A DNA stretch of 64,000 nt from Actinostola sp. cb2023 (lineage: Eukaryota > Cnidaria > Anthozoa > Actiniaria > Actinostolidae). The stretch spans positions 246,953-310,952 of the forward strand of contig JAUJYZ010000272.1 in NCBI GenBank assembly GCA_033675265.1, in the 5' to 3' direction. The position numbers were made by a program, and so were the translations under genes. The notes beneath the pieces were generated by a model. That model saw nothing but the letters and a program-made list of their open reading frames with translations, did not search any database and was not told where the DNA came from. Below are positions 12,202-23,336 of this stretch, one piece after another; positions within the stretch are counted from its first letter, which is position 1; every line of letters starts with the position of its first letter.

Positions 12202-12326
12202 TTAATGCTAAAATAGGACAGTCTCTCAACCAATCAGATTCGAGGAAATTGTAATAGTTATGCCATTAATGCTAAAATAGGGCAGTCTCTCAACCAATCA
12301 GATTCGAGGAAATTGTAATAGTTATG
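12202..12326. repeat. Tandem duplication, 64-bp unit, two copies
   Basis: TTAATGCTAAAATAGG...GAATTC-free segment ending AATTGTAATAGTTATG is repeated with one or two differences at 12,202 and 12,266. The flanks (11,995-12,200) contain a GCGCGCGCGCGC tract near 12,100 and no gene. Confidence 0.85.
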
Positions 12327-13957
12327 ATTAAGAGAAAAAGCGTGCCGGTAGTAAAGAAACGCATATAATTACTAGATGTATTTTCAAAGTTGGACAGTTC
12401 ACGCAACAAAAAATGGACAAATGCATTTATTTGGAATTGTTAGTTGAATAAGGGTTGATCATGTAATTTCAAAAACTCATCTATAGGACAAATAATGATT
12501 ATCATAGCTGGAAAGAGCTCGTTGAGACTGGGCGCAGTGAGCTGGTGCTCAAAGTCAACTTATGTGGAACGTTTAAATTGTCATGATGATCTTACTGTAA
12601 TCGGGTAGAGAAATGACAATTATTTCAGCAAAATTTTGACAAGAAATGATAAAATTATCGCTTAGTAAGCAAAAACAACACTATAAAACTGTATTTAGAG
12701 TGAAATCTGGATATGCAATTAGGAAGGACTGCATGAAATTAGCATGTCCCCAGTCACATATTTAGAGCTGTACACGGCTGTCTCACAGATTCCGTCTTTC
12801 TAATAGTGTCGAATAAAAACCGCGTGTTGCTGCTAGAATAATTATTGGTTATTCCATGGTTTTCTATGGAATACGGGCGGATATTTCACGAAATAATTTA
12901 TTTGGTATACAACGAGCCTTTAGGCGAGTTGTATACTAAAATAATATAATTTTTGAGTGAAATATCCGCCCGTATTCCATATAGAAAACCATGGAATAAC
13001 CATATTATCCTATACATATTACATCAACAATTAAAATTTACAACGTTTTGATTGGTTAATACAAACTATGAAATACCGCTCTGTATTTCATAGAAATGGT
13101 GAGCTCTGATTGGTTGAGATGTAATATGTATAGGATAAGTAGAGATATGAGAGAAAAACATATTTAGTGTTAATTCCTTAAAGACGTTTTGGTTTGTAGA
13201 TTATTGAGGAAGTTTACAATGAAAGATTAGGTGTCCCCTTCTGTTCCGATTTTCTGCATAAATATATGTTTTGACGAAAATTTTCAAATTTTCTCGTGAG
13301 GAATTTTCATCAGCTGAATTGCACCTTTTCAATAGAATACTCTCTGCTTGACAGCACATGGAGGACAGTGTTTGCCCGTCATTTGAAGCAAATAATGAGA
13401 TTCAAGGAGTTTTAACAGCTGATTGAAAGCCAGCAATAACTTTGTTCTGAAACTTTGCATGGACATTAATTATGTATTGGACATTTAAAAACTGCAATAA
13501 AAAGAGGGGTCACCATTCTCGTTTTCGCGCTATATGATCTTCAAATATATCAATTTATAGGTGTATAGCCAAATGTGGTAGAAACCGGAAGTTGTAATGA
13601 AAAACCTTTTTTCTCGGTCTAAAGAACTTCCTTACAACATAGATTACATATAATTCTAAGTTTACTAGTTAAGCTATACTACTAAATCAATCAAAGTAAT
13701 TGAATGACTATGATTGTTGAAATATTAACGAAACATGCAAGTATGTGCGTCCAGAAAACGTACGCTTTAACTATTCTCATCTAAATGTTTGAAAATTTAT
13801 CCAATAAACGTTCCTTCATATTTCGATATATAATACGCAGCACCGATTATTAAAGAACTCAAAAAAATGGAGGCCACCATTCTCGTTTTCGATTTATTTT
13901 GAAAAAACGTCAGTTACACTTGAAATATTTTAAAAACGATTTCCAATGGTCTCCAAT
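12327..13957. other. Non-coding stretch with two adjoining hairpins
   Basis: At 12,430-12,530 there is a solo arm related to the 23,337-23,797 palindrome (TGATCATGTAATTTCAAAA...GAAAGAGCTCGTTGA). Hairpin 12,846-13,003 has GGTTATTCCATGG arms, GGCGGATATTTCAC inner arms and a CGAGCCTTTAGGCGAG loop. Hairpin 13,005-13,138 has TTATCCTATACATATTACAT arms. A segment at 13,291-13,412 (TCAGCTGAATTGCA...GAGATTCAAGGAG) recurs at 21,100-21,210. No gene is supported. Confidence 0.6.
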
Positions 13958-14055
13958 AGACCTTTCCAAGGTTATTTCCGCCATCTTGCAGGGGGCGCAA
14001 AAACATTGGGGCGAGCGCGCGGCCAAACACATTCCAACATGGCGGACGGGTAAAC

Positions 14056-15472
14056 ATGCCAAACCACGCTCGTTGTGTTGTAGGTTTTTGCGACAACGAC
14101 AAACGTTATCCAGATTTACAAGTGGTCAGATCTCATGTCAAAGACTTTTAAAAAGTTTCATAAATGGCCAAAAGATCCCAAGCTTGCAGAGGTGTGGACG
14201 AAGCAAATCAAGAAGGGAAGAAGTGACCCGTTCGATCCCGCACCAGGTGCGAAGGGAAGTTTCGTTTGCTCCAATCACTTTCCTGAGGGAAAACGAACTC
14301 CAAGCCAGCCTGCAACGGATTATCCATCCATTTTTTTAACGAGGGCAGACTTTCTTCAAAAACCTTCGCCCAAGAAACGTAAAACAAGGGACAGTTTATC
14401 GGTGCAAAAAGAAACTATATCACATACAAGTGACGACGAAGATTGTTGTGATGACGACGATTCGGATGCCGACGACGAAGGTATGGATCTTGATTTCAGG
14501 GTCATGATGCGCTTTGAACAGTTGACGAGAGAGTCAGATGTCAGAACTTTTACAGGTCTGCCTTCTACTCAAGCTTTTAAGTGCTTATTTGAGTACTTAA
14601 TGCCGAAAGCACAACATATGCAGTACTGGCGAGGAGATAAACAAACAACAAGAGAAGCGCCTAATGATCGAGGTGTGCCTGACTTAGCTGGCGTCAAGAC
14701 TGACAAGAGTCGCCCTGGGCCAGGTCGAAAGCTGGACTTAGCGCAAGAGTTATTACTGACATTGATGAAGTTGAAACTCGCCCTCCTTACAGATGATTTG
14801 GCCTTTAGATTTATGGTTTGCTCGACAACTGTGAGTAGCATATTTATCACATGGATTAAACTGATGTCAAAGGAGCTGTCAGTATTAATCATTTGGCCAA
14901 GCCGACAACAGATTAAGAAGACATTGCCAGCATGCTTCAAAAGACTGTATCCTAAGGTTAGATGCATTATTGACTGCTTCGAATGTTTCACAGAAACACC
15001 GAGTGGACTTGACCTTGCTGCCAGTCTGTGGAGTGAATATAAACACCACTACACCTGTAAAGTACTGGTAGCAATAACACCAGTAGGTGCTATCTCTTAT
15101 GTATCCCCGAGCTATGGAGGAAGAGCCTCAGATGTATTTATTGTCAGGGATAGTGGTTTTTTGAATCTGATAGAGCCCTATGATGAGGTAATGGCGGATA
15201 GAGGATTTAAAATCAAGGAAGACTTGATGATGTCAATGGCAACACTATGCATCCCACCCAGCTGTGCTGCCTCTATGCAAATGCTACCCTCTGATGTAAG
15301 GAAGACATCTAACATTGCTAATGTCAGGATATATGTAGAACAAGCGATTGGACGACTTCGAGTGTTCCGTATCCTGAAGAATGAGCTATCCATAATTCTA
15401 CTCGCTCTAGTTGATGACATTGTTCGTGTTTGTTGTGCATTGTGTAATCTTCTCCCACCTCTTTGTGAATAG
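14056..15472 (+). CDS. THAP-DDE transposase (one frameshift after the THAP start)
   Basis: The ATG at 14,056 opens a THAP zinc finger: CVVGFC (C-x4-C) near the N-terminus and FVCSNHF (C-x2-H) further on. The frame breaks at a T4 run (14,146-14,149), where T3 would keep it open. From the in-frame ATG at 14,135 the protein is open for 445 residues. It has an acidic stretch (DDDDSDADDEG) and a helix-turn-helix-like region (LDLAQELLLTLMKLKLALLT). A DDE_Tnp_4-type catalytic core follows, with likely acidic residues D280 (IIDCFE), D355 (MADRGF) and E402 (YVEQAIGRLR), counted from 14,135. It would cut and join the 87-bp termini. An AATAAA lies near 15,599. Starting at 14,135 would lose the first two zinc ligands, so either this copy is defective or the base is an assembly error. 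Confidence 0.85.
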
Positions 15473-16136
15473 TTCCAATTAACTTACAAGTGGGTAGACT
15501 TTAATTCAGAACAAAACAGTACATTAAAAAATATATACAAGTTTATATTTATGTAATGCAGGGGTTTCAACAACTGCCAGCTATCTTACTGTAAGGCTAA
15601 ATAAAATCAGTAGTAATAATATTATTTATAGCAAGTGCTGAAGAGTAAATCATGAAAAAGCTAGGAAAAAGTACAACATGATGACCATCGGTCAACAAAA
15701 AAGTTATTGAAACCCCTGATAATGTACATTACATGTATATGTTGAAGCTATATTTTTTAACCTTGGCAATTTTTCTCCCAATTTATTGTTCTTTATTCAA
15801 ATATATTATATTGTTGACTTGAAACAATAAATTATTGAAAAAAATTACCAAGTAAAAAAATTAACTACAACATACTGTATATAAGATGTATAAAATAGCT
15901 TGTATTCTGAACATAACATTTGGGTGTAGTACTTGTGAGTGCGCTTTAATCTGGGTTTGCCTTCATAATCTTCTAAAAACTCCACACGCCTGTATGTTTT
16001 GTGCAGGTGTAAGTTCTCAGTTAGTAATATTACCAATGTTATGTTCAGAACACAAGCAATATTATTATTATTATATTTATTTATTTACATGTATACATTG
16101 TTCCAGTTTATATAATACAAACATAAAGTGTTCATT
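15473..16136. other. Spacer between convergent transposon genes, with a duplicated piece of the YqaJ gene
   Basis: Positions 15,917-16,022 repeat 16,752-16,857 (106 bp, about two mismatches, same orientation), which codes for the ENLHLHETYRRVEFLEDYEG part of the YqaJ protein. The copy is bracketed by an inverted pair, CTGAACATAAC (about 15,906) and GTTATGTTCAG (about 16,038). The rest is AT-rich with AATAAA-type signals for both genes. The short open frame in this copy is a fragment, not a gene. Confidence 0.85.
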
Positions 16137-16141
16137 TTATT
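16136..16141 (-). terminator. Poly(A) signal overlapping the stop codon of the YqaJ gene
   Basis: On the minus strand the gene ends TCA GAA TAA AAT, so AATAAA includes the stop codon. The same arrangement occurs in the fucosyltransferase gene ending at 39,002. Confidence 0.6.
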
Positions 16142-18365
16142 CTGAACGGTTAGGCAGATTTCTTAAGCCAGTAGAGCAGTGGTTACACACCAAGTGAGCT
16201 GAACTTGTGATGTCTTCATGATTACTGCACCATGCATGGATAGCTTTCTTGCAAACTGTGCAGATGTGCTCGTTACCCACAGGGATACCTTCAAGTAGGC
16301 ATACTCTACATAATTTGTCTGTTATACCACTAGTGGTAGGTACATCATCACAACTGTCATCACTGTCACATACACTGTCAATATCTGCAGCATCAACAAT
16401 ACAACTGATGCATAACCATGACATCAATGAATCAGCAGAGTCCTGTGTAATGTCTGCACAGGGAAGGTGCCACCAAGTATTGCAGGTATCACAACAGACA
16501 CTGTTTTCTACCACTGGATTAGTGATTTCTGGTTCCTCTAGGATGACTTTGTTGCATTTTGGACATTGATATATATCTCTGTATCCTAACAAGCAAGGTA
16601 ACACATATGCCTTGTAGAATAAAGTTATATTGTTCACCACAAGTGTGCAAAATTCCCTGTCAAATTCTACCCTTTCATAGAGTGGCTTGTGTCCTTGAGT
16701 CCATACAATAAAATATCCATGGTCAACACCACTTGTCCACATTTGTGCTTGCATTTGGGTGTAGTACTTGTGAGTGCGCTTTAATCTGGGTTTGCCTTCG
16801 TAATCTTCTAAAAACTCCACACGCCTGTATGTTTCGTGCAGGTGTAAGTTCTCAGTTCGAACAGAATATGGGCATTTAACTTCAATGGTTGCTGGGGTAC
16901 AACAACCACAAACAAATAAACCATCAGGAGAGGCAGCAAGGTAAGGGTAGTCAGCTTTAATGAACAAACCACATTGCTTGAATCCTTCCAATCCATTTTG
17001 GTGCTGAGAAGCCACATCAGACATGAAGCTTTTGATTCCATCTTTCTCGTGCTGAACTCCCCATTTTATTTGTGGTAAATGAGAAATATCGTCACCTTTG
17101 TTTAAGACATTGAAGACCAATGGAGTATACAGCTGCTTTCTTGCACGTTTTCCTTTACCTTTCAATATTGATTCTGCTTTAGTGCACAAGTGGTGATATT
17201 GGTGGAAATTAGAGGCAGTGACTCGACCCATTCGCTGTTCTTGCCAAGCTGAATTTGAGTTTTGTCCTCTGGTTTCCACTTCAATCCTTCTGACTTCTTC
17301 AGTTGTCATTTGACAGTGTTCTAGGAACATAGGAGCAGTTTGTTCAATGGATTTGTCTTTGACACAGTCAGAGGACATGAAATTCAGAGCCTTTATTGTT
17401 AGTGGTTGAGGCAAACCGTCATCTCTGCCATGCTCAATGGAATACAGAACGCAAGCAGATGGAAGACATTCTTTAATTCCATTCAACAGAGAAGATACTC
17501 TCTCATTGGTGAGAACTCTGTCGTCTGGCTTTCTTGGATCAAACTCTTTTCTTAAAGTTTGATCCATATCAGGATTACGATTTGTGTTTTTTCTTGTTTT
17601 CTTGTGTTTACGAAAAATCATACATCGTAGCTGCCTTGGAAGAACCTCCTTTCTGGTACCTATATTCCAACCTTGAGGCACACTAGTACAAGCAGGGTCA
17701 ACATAGTCTTTCTTAAAAGCATAATTGACCTTATAAAGTAGTGCAATGACATGGTTGCAAACTTCCCCAGTTCCAGCAGTGCATGTACACCATGATGTTA
17801 TAATTCTACACTGTTTTTTGGGGCCTTCGGTGCAAACCCAGACTTGATGAGGGTCATCTCGAAGTCTTTGCGAAGGACAAACATTTCCTTTCAAAAAGAC
17901 ATATTTGTTGTCCACAGGGCATTTTGCGACGTACACAGTGTCAACAAAACCACTCATCCAGTAGGAATAAGCCTTTTGGTCTTTGTATTTTCCAATGTAC
18001 TCCACATCCACAGCTTTTACTCTTAAAATATAACTGAAGAGCGTCCCATCGTCAATTTGAGGCCATTCCTGAATGTTGTTGAGCCACGCTTCATTTTGAA
18101 GTGTGTTCGGATCAGTCTTTATACCATTTTTGGTGAGCCTTCTTGAGTATTCTTGCTTGATGCTAGCATATATTTCTTCTTGAGAATATTTATTTGGTAC
18201 GTTGAGCTCATAGGCTCCAAATGCTCTTGCGACGAGCTCAGCCTTCTTGCCGCTTTGCTTTAGTCCCCTCAGAGCAAGGAAATCTTTCAGCGAGGATACT
18301 GTCCAGTTCAAGAAGTCTTCGTATTCAAACGTTTCGTTGGCTTGCCTTGGCATGGAAATATACAA
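16137..18365 (-). CDS. SAP-SWIM-YqaJ-PHD transposon protein
   Basis: Open for 742 residues from ATG 18,365; the second Met (MPRQANETFEYEDF) is an alternative start. In order: a SAP-like DNA-binding motif (about 24-55, WTVSSLKDFLALRGLKQSGK); a SWIM zinc finger (C193-x-C195...C203-x-H205); and a YqaJ/lambda-exonuclease-like nuclease (about 372-550) with GRVTASNF, WGVQHE, SPDG (D481), EVKCP (E495, K497) and QAQMW. Two C-terminal PHD/RING-like zinc clusters follow (from C601 and from C686). All expected nuclease residues are present, so the enzyme looks intact. Its role in transposition is inferred only. It is convergent with the transposase, and the stop codon TAA lies inside an AATAAA. Confidence 0.9.
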   Translation of the reverse strand: MYISMPRQANETFEYEDFLNWTVSSLKDFLALRGLKQSGKKAELVARAFGAYELNVPNKYSQEEIYASIKQEYSRRLTKNGIKTDPNTLQNEAWLNNIQEWPQIDDGTLFSYILRVKAVDVEYIGKYKDQKAYSYWMSGFVDTVYVAKCPVDNKYVFLKGNVCPSQRLRDDPHQVWVCTEGPKKQCRIITSWCTCTAGTGEVCNHVIALLYKVNYAFKKDYVDPACTSVPQGWNIGTRKEVLPRQLRCMIFRKHKKTRKNTNRNPDMDQTLRKEFDPRKPDDRVLTNERVSSLLNGIKECLPSACVLYSIEHGRDDGLPQPLTIKALNFMSSDCVKDKSIEQTAPMFLEHCQMTTEEVRRIEVETRGQNSNSAWQEQRMGRVTASNFHQYHHLCTKAESILKGKGKRARKQLYTPLVFNVLNKGDDISHLPQIKWGVQHEKDGIKSFMSDVASQHQNGLEGFKQCGLFIKADYPYLAASPDGLFVCGCCTPATIEVKCPYSVRTENLHLHETYRRVEFLEDYEGKPRLKRTHKYYTQMQAQMWTSGVDHGYFIVWTQGHKPLYERVEFDREFCTLVVNNITLFYKAYVLPCLLGYRDIYQCPKCNKVILEEPEITNPVVENSVCCDTCNTWWHLPCADITQDSADSLMSWLCISCIVDAADIDSVCDSDDSCDDVPTTSGITDKLCRVCLLEGIPVGNEHICTVCKKAIHAWCSNHEDITSSAHLVCNHCSTGLRNLPNRSE

Positions 18366-18579
18366 TTTTAACGCTTTGATATAAAAACCTACTGTTTGTT
18401 AATATAATGGCGAACTCTTAACGAACTAAAGTATCAATAAACAGAGCAAAAACAACGGATTTGAGAGCACTATAAACAACACACTCGAAGAGACGCCATG
18501 TTGGAATGTGTTTGGCCGCGCGCTCGCCCCAATGTTTTTGCGCCCCCTGCAAGATGGCGGAAATAACCTTGGAAAGGTC

Positions 18580-19306
18580 CATTCTCGTACCCAGAGCCCG
18601 CTCGTCATTTGGTTTGTCGCTGGCTCTGGGAAACCCTGTTGCTCGGTCGTCAAATTTTGACGACCAAGTCGTCAGAGCGCATGCTCATACTAAAGACCGC
18701 TGAGAGCGGGTACTGTGGAAGAGTCTACTGGCTACGTAGTATTTACGTTGGTTTGAATATTCAAACTAACAAGTACACAAGTTTGTACATTTATCTTCGT
18801 GTAGCCGTTTAAAATCCCTTTCGACGTTCATCACCGGTTCTTCTCTGGCTCTGTTGCGGTAAAGGCTGGACGATAAATACATGTTCTAATATAATCTTGC
18901 ATGTGAACCTTCCTGTCTTCCGCTTTGTTATTGTTTCTCTTGAATTATAAAAATATTCCTTTGAATACTCAAAGCGAGTACGATCGATTGTCTGTAGCCG
19001 TTACTTTTATAATTTATGTATTGTTAGATTCAGATCAATTTATGTCTACACAGTCACTCTCATTTCCATAGCTTTATAATTCAATAACGGAATACCATTG
19101 TACATTGATTGTATGAAAATACAAATTAACCGTCGCTGTCATTCCTTTCGTTCACCTTGCAAGTTTGAATCTTTGTTGATCTCATGAACCAATCAAATAC
19201 GATCAGTCATTGTTGATTTCATCAGCCAATGAAATTCGCTAAAATTTCAGGGATTCCCAGAGCCAGCGACAAACCAAATGACGAGCGGGCTCTGGGTACG
19301 AGAATG
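18580..19306. mobile_element. Nested non-autonomous element, 10-bp TSD
   Basis: The termini CATTCTCGTACCCAGAGCCC and the inverse extend to arms of about 52 bp. TGGAAAGGTC flanks both sides (18,570-18,579; 19,307-19,316), splitting the right terminus of the host transposon. No transposase is encoded. The termini resemble those at 19,332, 26,457 and 41,756 (consensus CTCGTNCCCAGRGCC). The interior (18,700-19,220) has no gene. It inserted after the host transposon arrived. Confidence 0.9.
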
Positions 19307-19331
19307 TGGAAAGGTCTATGTGCGCAAGCTC

Positions 19332-20232
19332 CAATCTCGTCCCCAGAGCCTGCGTTACTTTCGGCCAGCGACGAGAACGTAGGCTCTGGCATAATCCATT
19401 TTTTGAGGATTTCTTGTTCTTCCGGTTTTAGAGCGCATGCGCAAGTTAGCTGGGCAGTTTGTTGTCGATTCAAATTGTCGATTCAGGTTTCAGTGGAATC
19501 CTTCGAAAGGTTTCATTAGGGAATAGAGTACGCTTTAAAAGCACTTGGTAAAGAAGATACAACAGTGAAAGAAGCGCAGTATCTGAAGTCTTTATTAAAA
19601 GCAGTGGTTTTACAGCAGAAGGATACGCGAACAGTTCTTCCTATGGGTTTATATTACTCGTGTCTACTTTACATATCAGTTAATTATTTGAATCTATCAT
19701 CTTCATCTTCTCTAGTTATTGTTGTCTCTCCTTCAAATGTATTTCTTTTGAATCTTTCGCCTTCGTAAGCACCTCGATTGGCACCGCCTTTCAGTTGCTA
19801 GTCTAAAGAATATTAGATTTACGATCGACATATGTTCTTTGAATAACCATCACTCTAAGACCTCTAAGCTTCGTGTAAATTTTGAGCTTCGTTTGAAAAC
19901 TTTCCAAGACACTTCGAGATACATATAAGCTTAGATAAACTGGATTTTTCTCTATGCTTAGATATTTTAATATTGCAGATCGAGGCGACATGTTTAAAAT
20001 AACATGTCAATGAAACCGTTGAAAAATGTTAATTTTTGTTTTGAACGGAAGTTGGGACACCGGATTGTTTTGACAACTCAATTTTCATTGGATATATTTT
20101 ATTTCCGGAATCTTGCGCGTGCGTAGTTTCTAAAATGGAATAGCCAATCAAATTGTCTCAAAAATGGATTATGCCAGAGCCTACGTTCTTCGCCGCTGGT
20201 CGAAAGTAACGCAGGCTCTGGGGACGAGATTG
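19332..20232. mobile_element. Non-autonomous element, 9-bp TSD
   Basis: The termini CAATCTCGTCCCCAGAGCCT and the inverse form arms of about 75 bp, flanked by CGCAAGCTC on both sides (19,323-19,331; 20,233-20,241). It starts only 12 bp beyond the target duplication of the ISL2EU-like transposon. Interior open frames are short and unrecognised. The 9-bp duplication suggests Mutator-like mobilisation. Confidence 0.88.
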
Positions 20233-20469
20233 CGCAAGCTCGCGCGAGCTTCAGAATCGTGCGCAATAGAGCATGCGCAATGCAATTCTCGTATAACACT
20301 AATATTTTATGATCATGCTAAAATTCATATCAGAATAGAATAAGATGTGTTTAGACTCGTCACCAGGCCACACGCGGATTATTCCATTAATGGCCAGGAT
20401 AATGGATGTTATTAAAAAAAAAAAAAAATGAAAAATATCGATTCTGATGTTCTTCGTTATTGTCTACTT

Positions 20470-20835
20470 CGGGGCGTACTTCGGGGTAAAAAGGGTAGGG
20501 ATGACCGTCGGAAAACCTAAAAAATACTCAAAAAATATACCAAGCCGTAAAAACTGCCCACCCTAAAAAATACTTCGTAGCCTGAAAAAACCCTAAAATA
20601 TACCTACAAAAATAACTGACTACAGTAACTGTATCACCGTTTATTGTTGGCTTGGCACCCGTGATTCGAGACTGACTTTATTTTAGCATTCTGTCGCGAG
20701 AGTACCCTAAAAAATACCAGTTTTCAGGAAAGAACCAGGACTTCGCTTTGACAACCCTAAAAAATACCAAAATGACGATTTCAACCCCTAAAAAATACGA
20801 CGGCCATCCCTACTACTCGTATATAGGGAGTACCC
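20470..20835. repeat. Element with internal CCCTAAAAAATAC repeats
   Basis: The outer inverted segments GTAGGGATGACCGTCG and CGACGGCCATCCCTAC enclose several copies of CCTAAAAAATAC. The arrangement is like the 31,376-32,598 element, with a different repeat word. A terminal piece of a third relative is at about 21,237-21,345 (CCCTAAAAGATAC next to CGACGAGTATGCCC). Non-coding. Confidence 0.65.
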
Positions 20836-23336
20836 CTCCCCCCCTACCCCGGGCATTTAGACAATCATTTTCAAAAACACATACAATACATGTTGTTGCA
20901 TTACAGCAGATTTCGTATGACTGAAAGGGTTGCGTTCGATTAGCTTTATTCCGGAATAGGAATAAATGGAATAAACGGCTGAACAACCGTTCGATTGAGT
21001 CGCCATTTGACGTATGGACTGAATAGCTATTTACAGAATAATCCAGAATATATTCCTATTCCGGAGTTGCTTGATATCAATAGACGTCATTTCCGGTCTC
21101 GTGAGGAATTTAATTTCAGCTGAATTGCATCTTTCAATAGAATACTCTCTGCTTGATAGCACATGGGGGCAGGTTTGCCCCTCAGTCGAAGGTAAATAAT
21201 GAGATTCAAGGAGTTCTTTCCCAAAGTAAGAGGGAGGTTCAAAATTTTTATTTCATACCCTAAAAGATACCTAATCGCTTATTTTAACCCCTAAAAGATA
21301 CGACGAGTATGCCCAATACTTTTATAGGGGAGTCTCGGGTCCCCCCCCCGGATTGACATCAAGCAATGAGGTCAATCGAACACACCCTAAACTTATATTT
21401 CTTATAAAGAAAACACTTACATTTCTACCGTACAATTTGTATATCTATCGCTTTCCTCGTCAAAAGCGCAAATGAATTTCTATAAGTTTCGTTTTCAAAT
21501 ATAAACAAACACGTGTCTTTCATATTTCAGTACACATATGATGGGCTCCCTTCAAGAACAGCGTACTGATCAAAATCTAAATTCTCCTTGAGATTCTTTG
21601 AATTTCAAAGGAGAATTTTGGTTTTGATCACAAGTCACTCTGTTCTTGCAGGGAGCTCTTCAAATAGACAGTATGCTTCCAAAGAAGGTTTTCAAAGTGT
21701 TTGCTGACTGAATCAGCGGAGTTATCAGATAATTGTCGAATTTATATATTTCTCAGTTTTGGGATAAAGCGATTTTTGCACTTAATTCCCTTGTGCATAT
21801 TATAATAATCGCAAGATTCCCTTATTTATATTCTATCTTACGCGTTTTCTTATATAGCGAGATGTATTTATAATAAAGAATAGTTCATATTTATAATGTT
21901 TTATTGATTTCAATGTGTCCAAAGAAATTCCCATATGACACATCGTTACAAAATGTGTTTGTTTTCAATTGCGTACATGTATGCATTTTTTGAAACTCAC
22001 CCCTCCCCCCACCCCACAAAATGTGTGCTTCGCCCACGTACACAGACACTTTTTGTGAAACAATATTGTTTGAGGGGGGAGTGGAGGGTGTTTTTGTTTG
22101 ATATGTCAAATGAAGAAGAAAAAGAAATAGTTGAAATTGGACTACGAGTCCCAGTATTTTATTTTCAGGTTTTTGGACGAGTTAGGTCGGTAACGAGACA
22201 AAAATACCCAGGGTAGGGGACACAGGAAGGGTTCGAAGAAAATCGATTTTCCTCAACCAGTAAAAAATGGGTCCCAAAAACTACAACACATAGACGTAAT
22301 TCGTCCTTAAAATGACACTTTTGGGGACTCAAATTACTTCGTAGAAGCAATAAAATAAATGTAAACAAAGATCGCAAGTGCTTACCTTGAAAGTTCATGC
22401 GTGGCTTAGGGAGGTTGTTTGGACATTAAGTCAAAGAAAAAAAAAATCATATATTTAGTCAAACATCAAAACACTGAAAAATGGAGGATGCCGAAAAACC
22501 CCACGTGACCATTAGTTTCCTATCCAGTCCTTTTACGATCCATGATGACATCTTTTTCCGGCTGTTTTGTTTGTTTAGGAAAAAGACCAGACATCTGAAG
22601 AAAACAAACCAATTGCGCGCTCGATGGCGTCATGATGACGTCATACTTCAACTAAAATTTTATTCAAAAACACTACAGAATCCTCAAATTTCTTGCCATT
22701 TAATTTTTCACCATTCTTGTTCTTTCTTTATCAAAAATCCATAGTTTTTATACAAATAAGGCAAATAGAATAGCTTTTTCCGTGCTTCCACCGGAAGTGG
22801 TAGAGAATTTAATTTGAATAATGATGGCAAATTCGCATATCATTATTTTTAATTAATAGACAATGTTTTTCATTCATTCTGTTTTTATATCAAAATTGTA
22901 TCAATTTGTATCACATTCCCAACTTATTTAAGTCAACTTATCATTCTTCAATGACTTACTTTAGTTAGTATATGATCTGGTATGTCATAGTTGATCAAAA
23001 CCTTTTTACGGTTCCTTGTGGCGATGCCTGTTTTCAGTCTCATAAAATATGTATTTTAAAAGGCAGATGTTTTAGTTAAATTAATTATTGCAATTGGAAT
23101 TGCTTCTTAAATAACACTTAGATCTGGAGAATCGCCCAGTACAGTTAGAAACTCGTCGATAGCAACACAACGGGGAAAACGACAGCGCAACAGAAATACT
23201 AAGGTAAAATGGTACATGTATAAGTAACTAACTAACTATCTAACTAAGTATATTGGTAAAGATTTCTAATTCACAGAAATCAGAAGAATATACTATACTG
23301 AATAATGTTTTATAATTATAACAATCACCCTGAGTA
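20836..23336. other. Non-coding, repeat-rich stretch
   Basis: It contains a segment shared with 13,291-13,412 (about 21,100-21,210) and a hairpin at 21,543-21,662 (GGGCTCCCTTCAAGAACAG arms). It also has a purine-rich A run near 22,435 and a segment at 22,610-22,740 (CTTCAACTAAAATTTTATTC) that recurs at 38,335-38,420 and, inverted, near 7,590-7,900. No open frame has a recognisable product. Confidence 0.5.

Larger units (their letters stand above)
13958..19317. mobile_element. Complete two-gene DNA transposon, ISL2EU-like
   Basis: The 87-bp inverted termini are identical (13,958-14,044; 18,494-18,579 plus 19,317) and start AGACCTTTCCAAGGTTATTT. AT flanks both ends (13,956-13,957 and 19,318-19,319), a 2-bp duplication. 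Inside are a plus-strand THAP-DDE transposase and a convergent minus-strand SAP-SWIM-YqaJ-PHD protein. As I recall, this gene pair and AT duplication characterise the ISL2EU superfamily in Repbase. A 727-bp element is nested in the right terminus. Without it and its duplicated 10 bp, the transposon is 4,623 bp. Identical termini indicate recent mobility. Confidence 0.85.

Noticed and set aside
15845..16036. Small frame resembling part of the YqaJ protein
   Set aside because: It is a 106-bp duplicated fragment of the neighbouring gene, not a separate gene.
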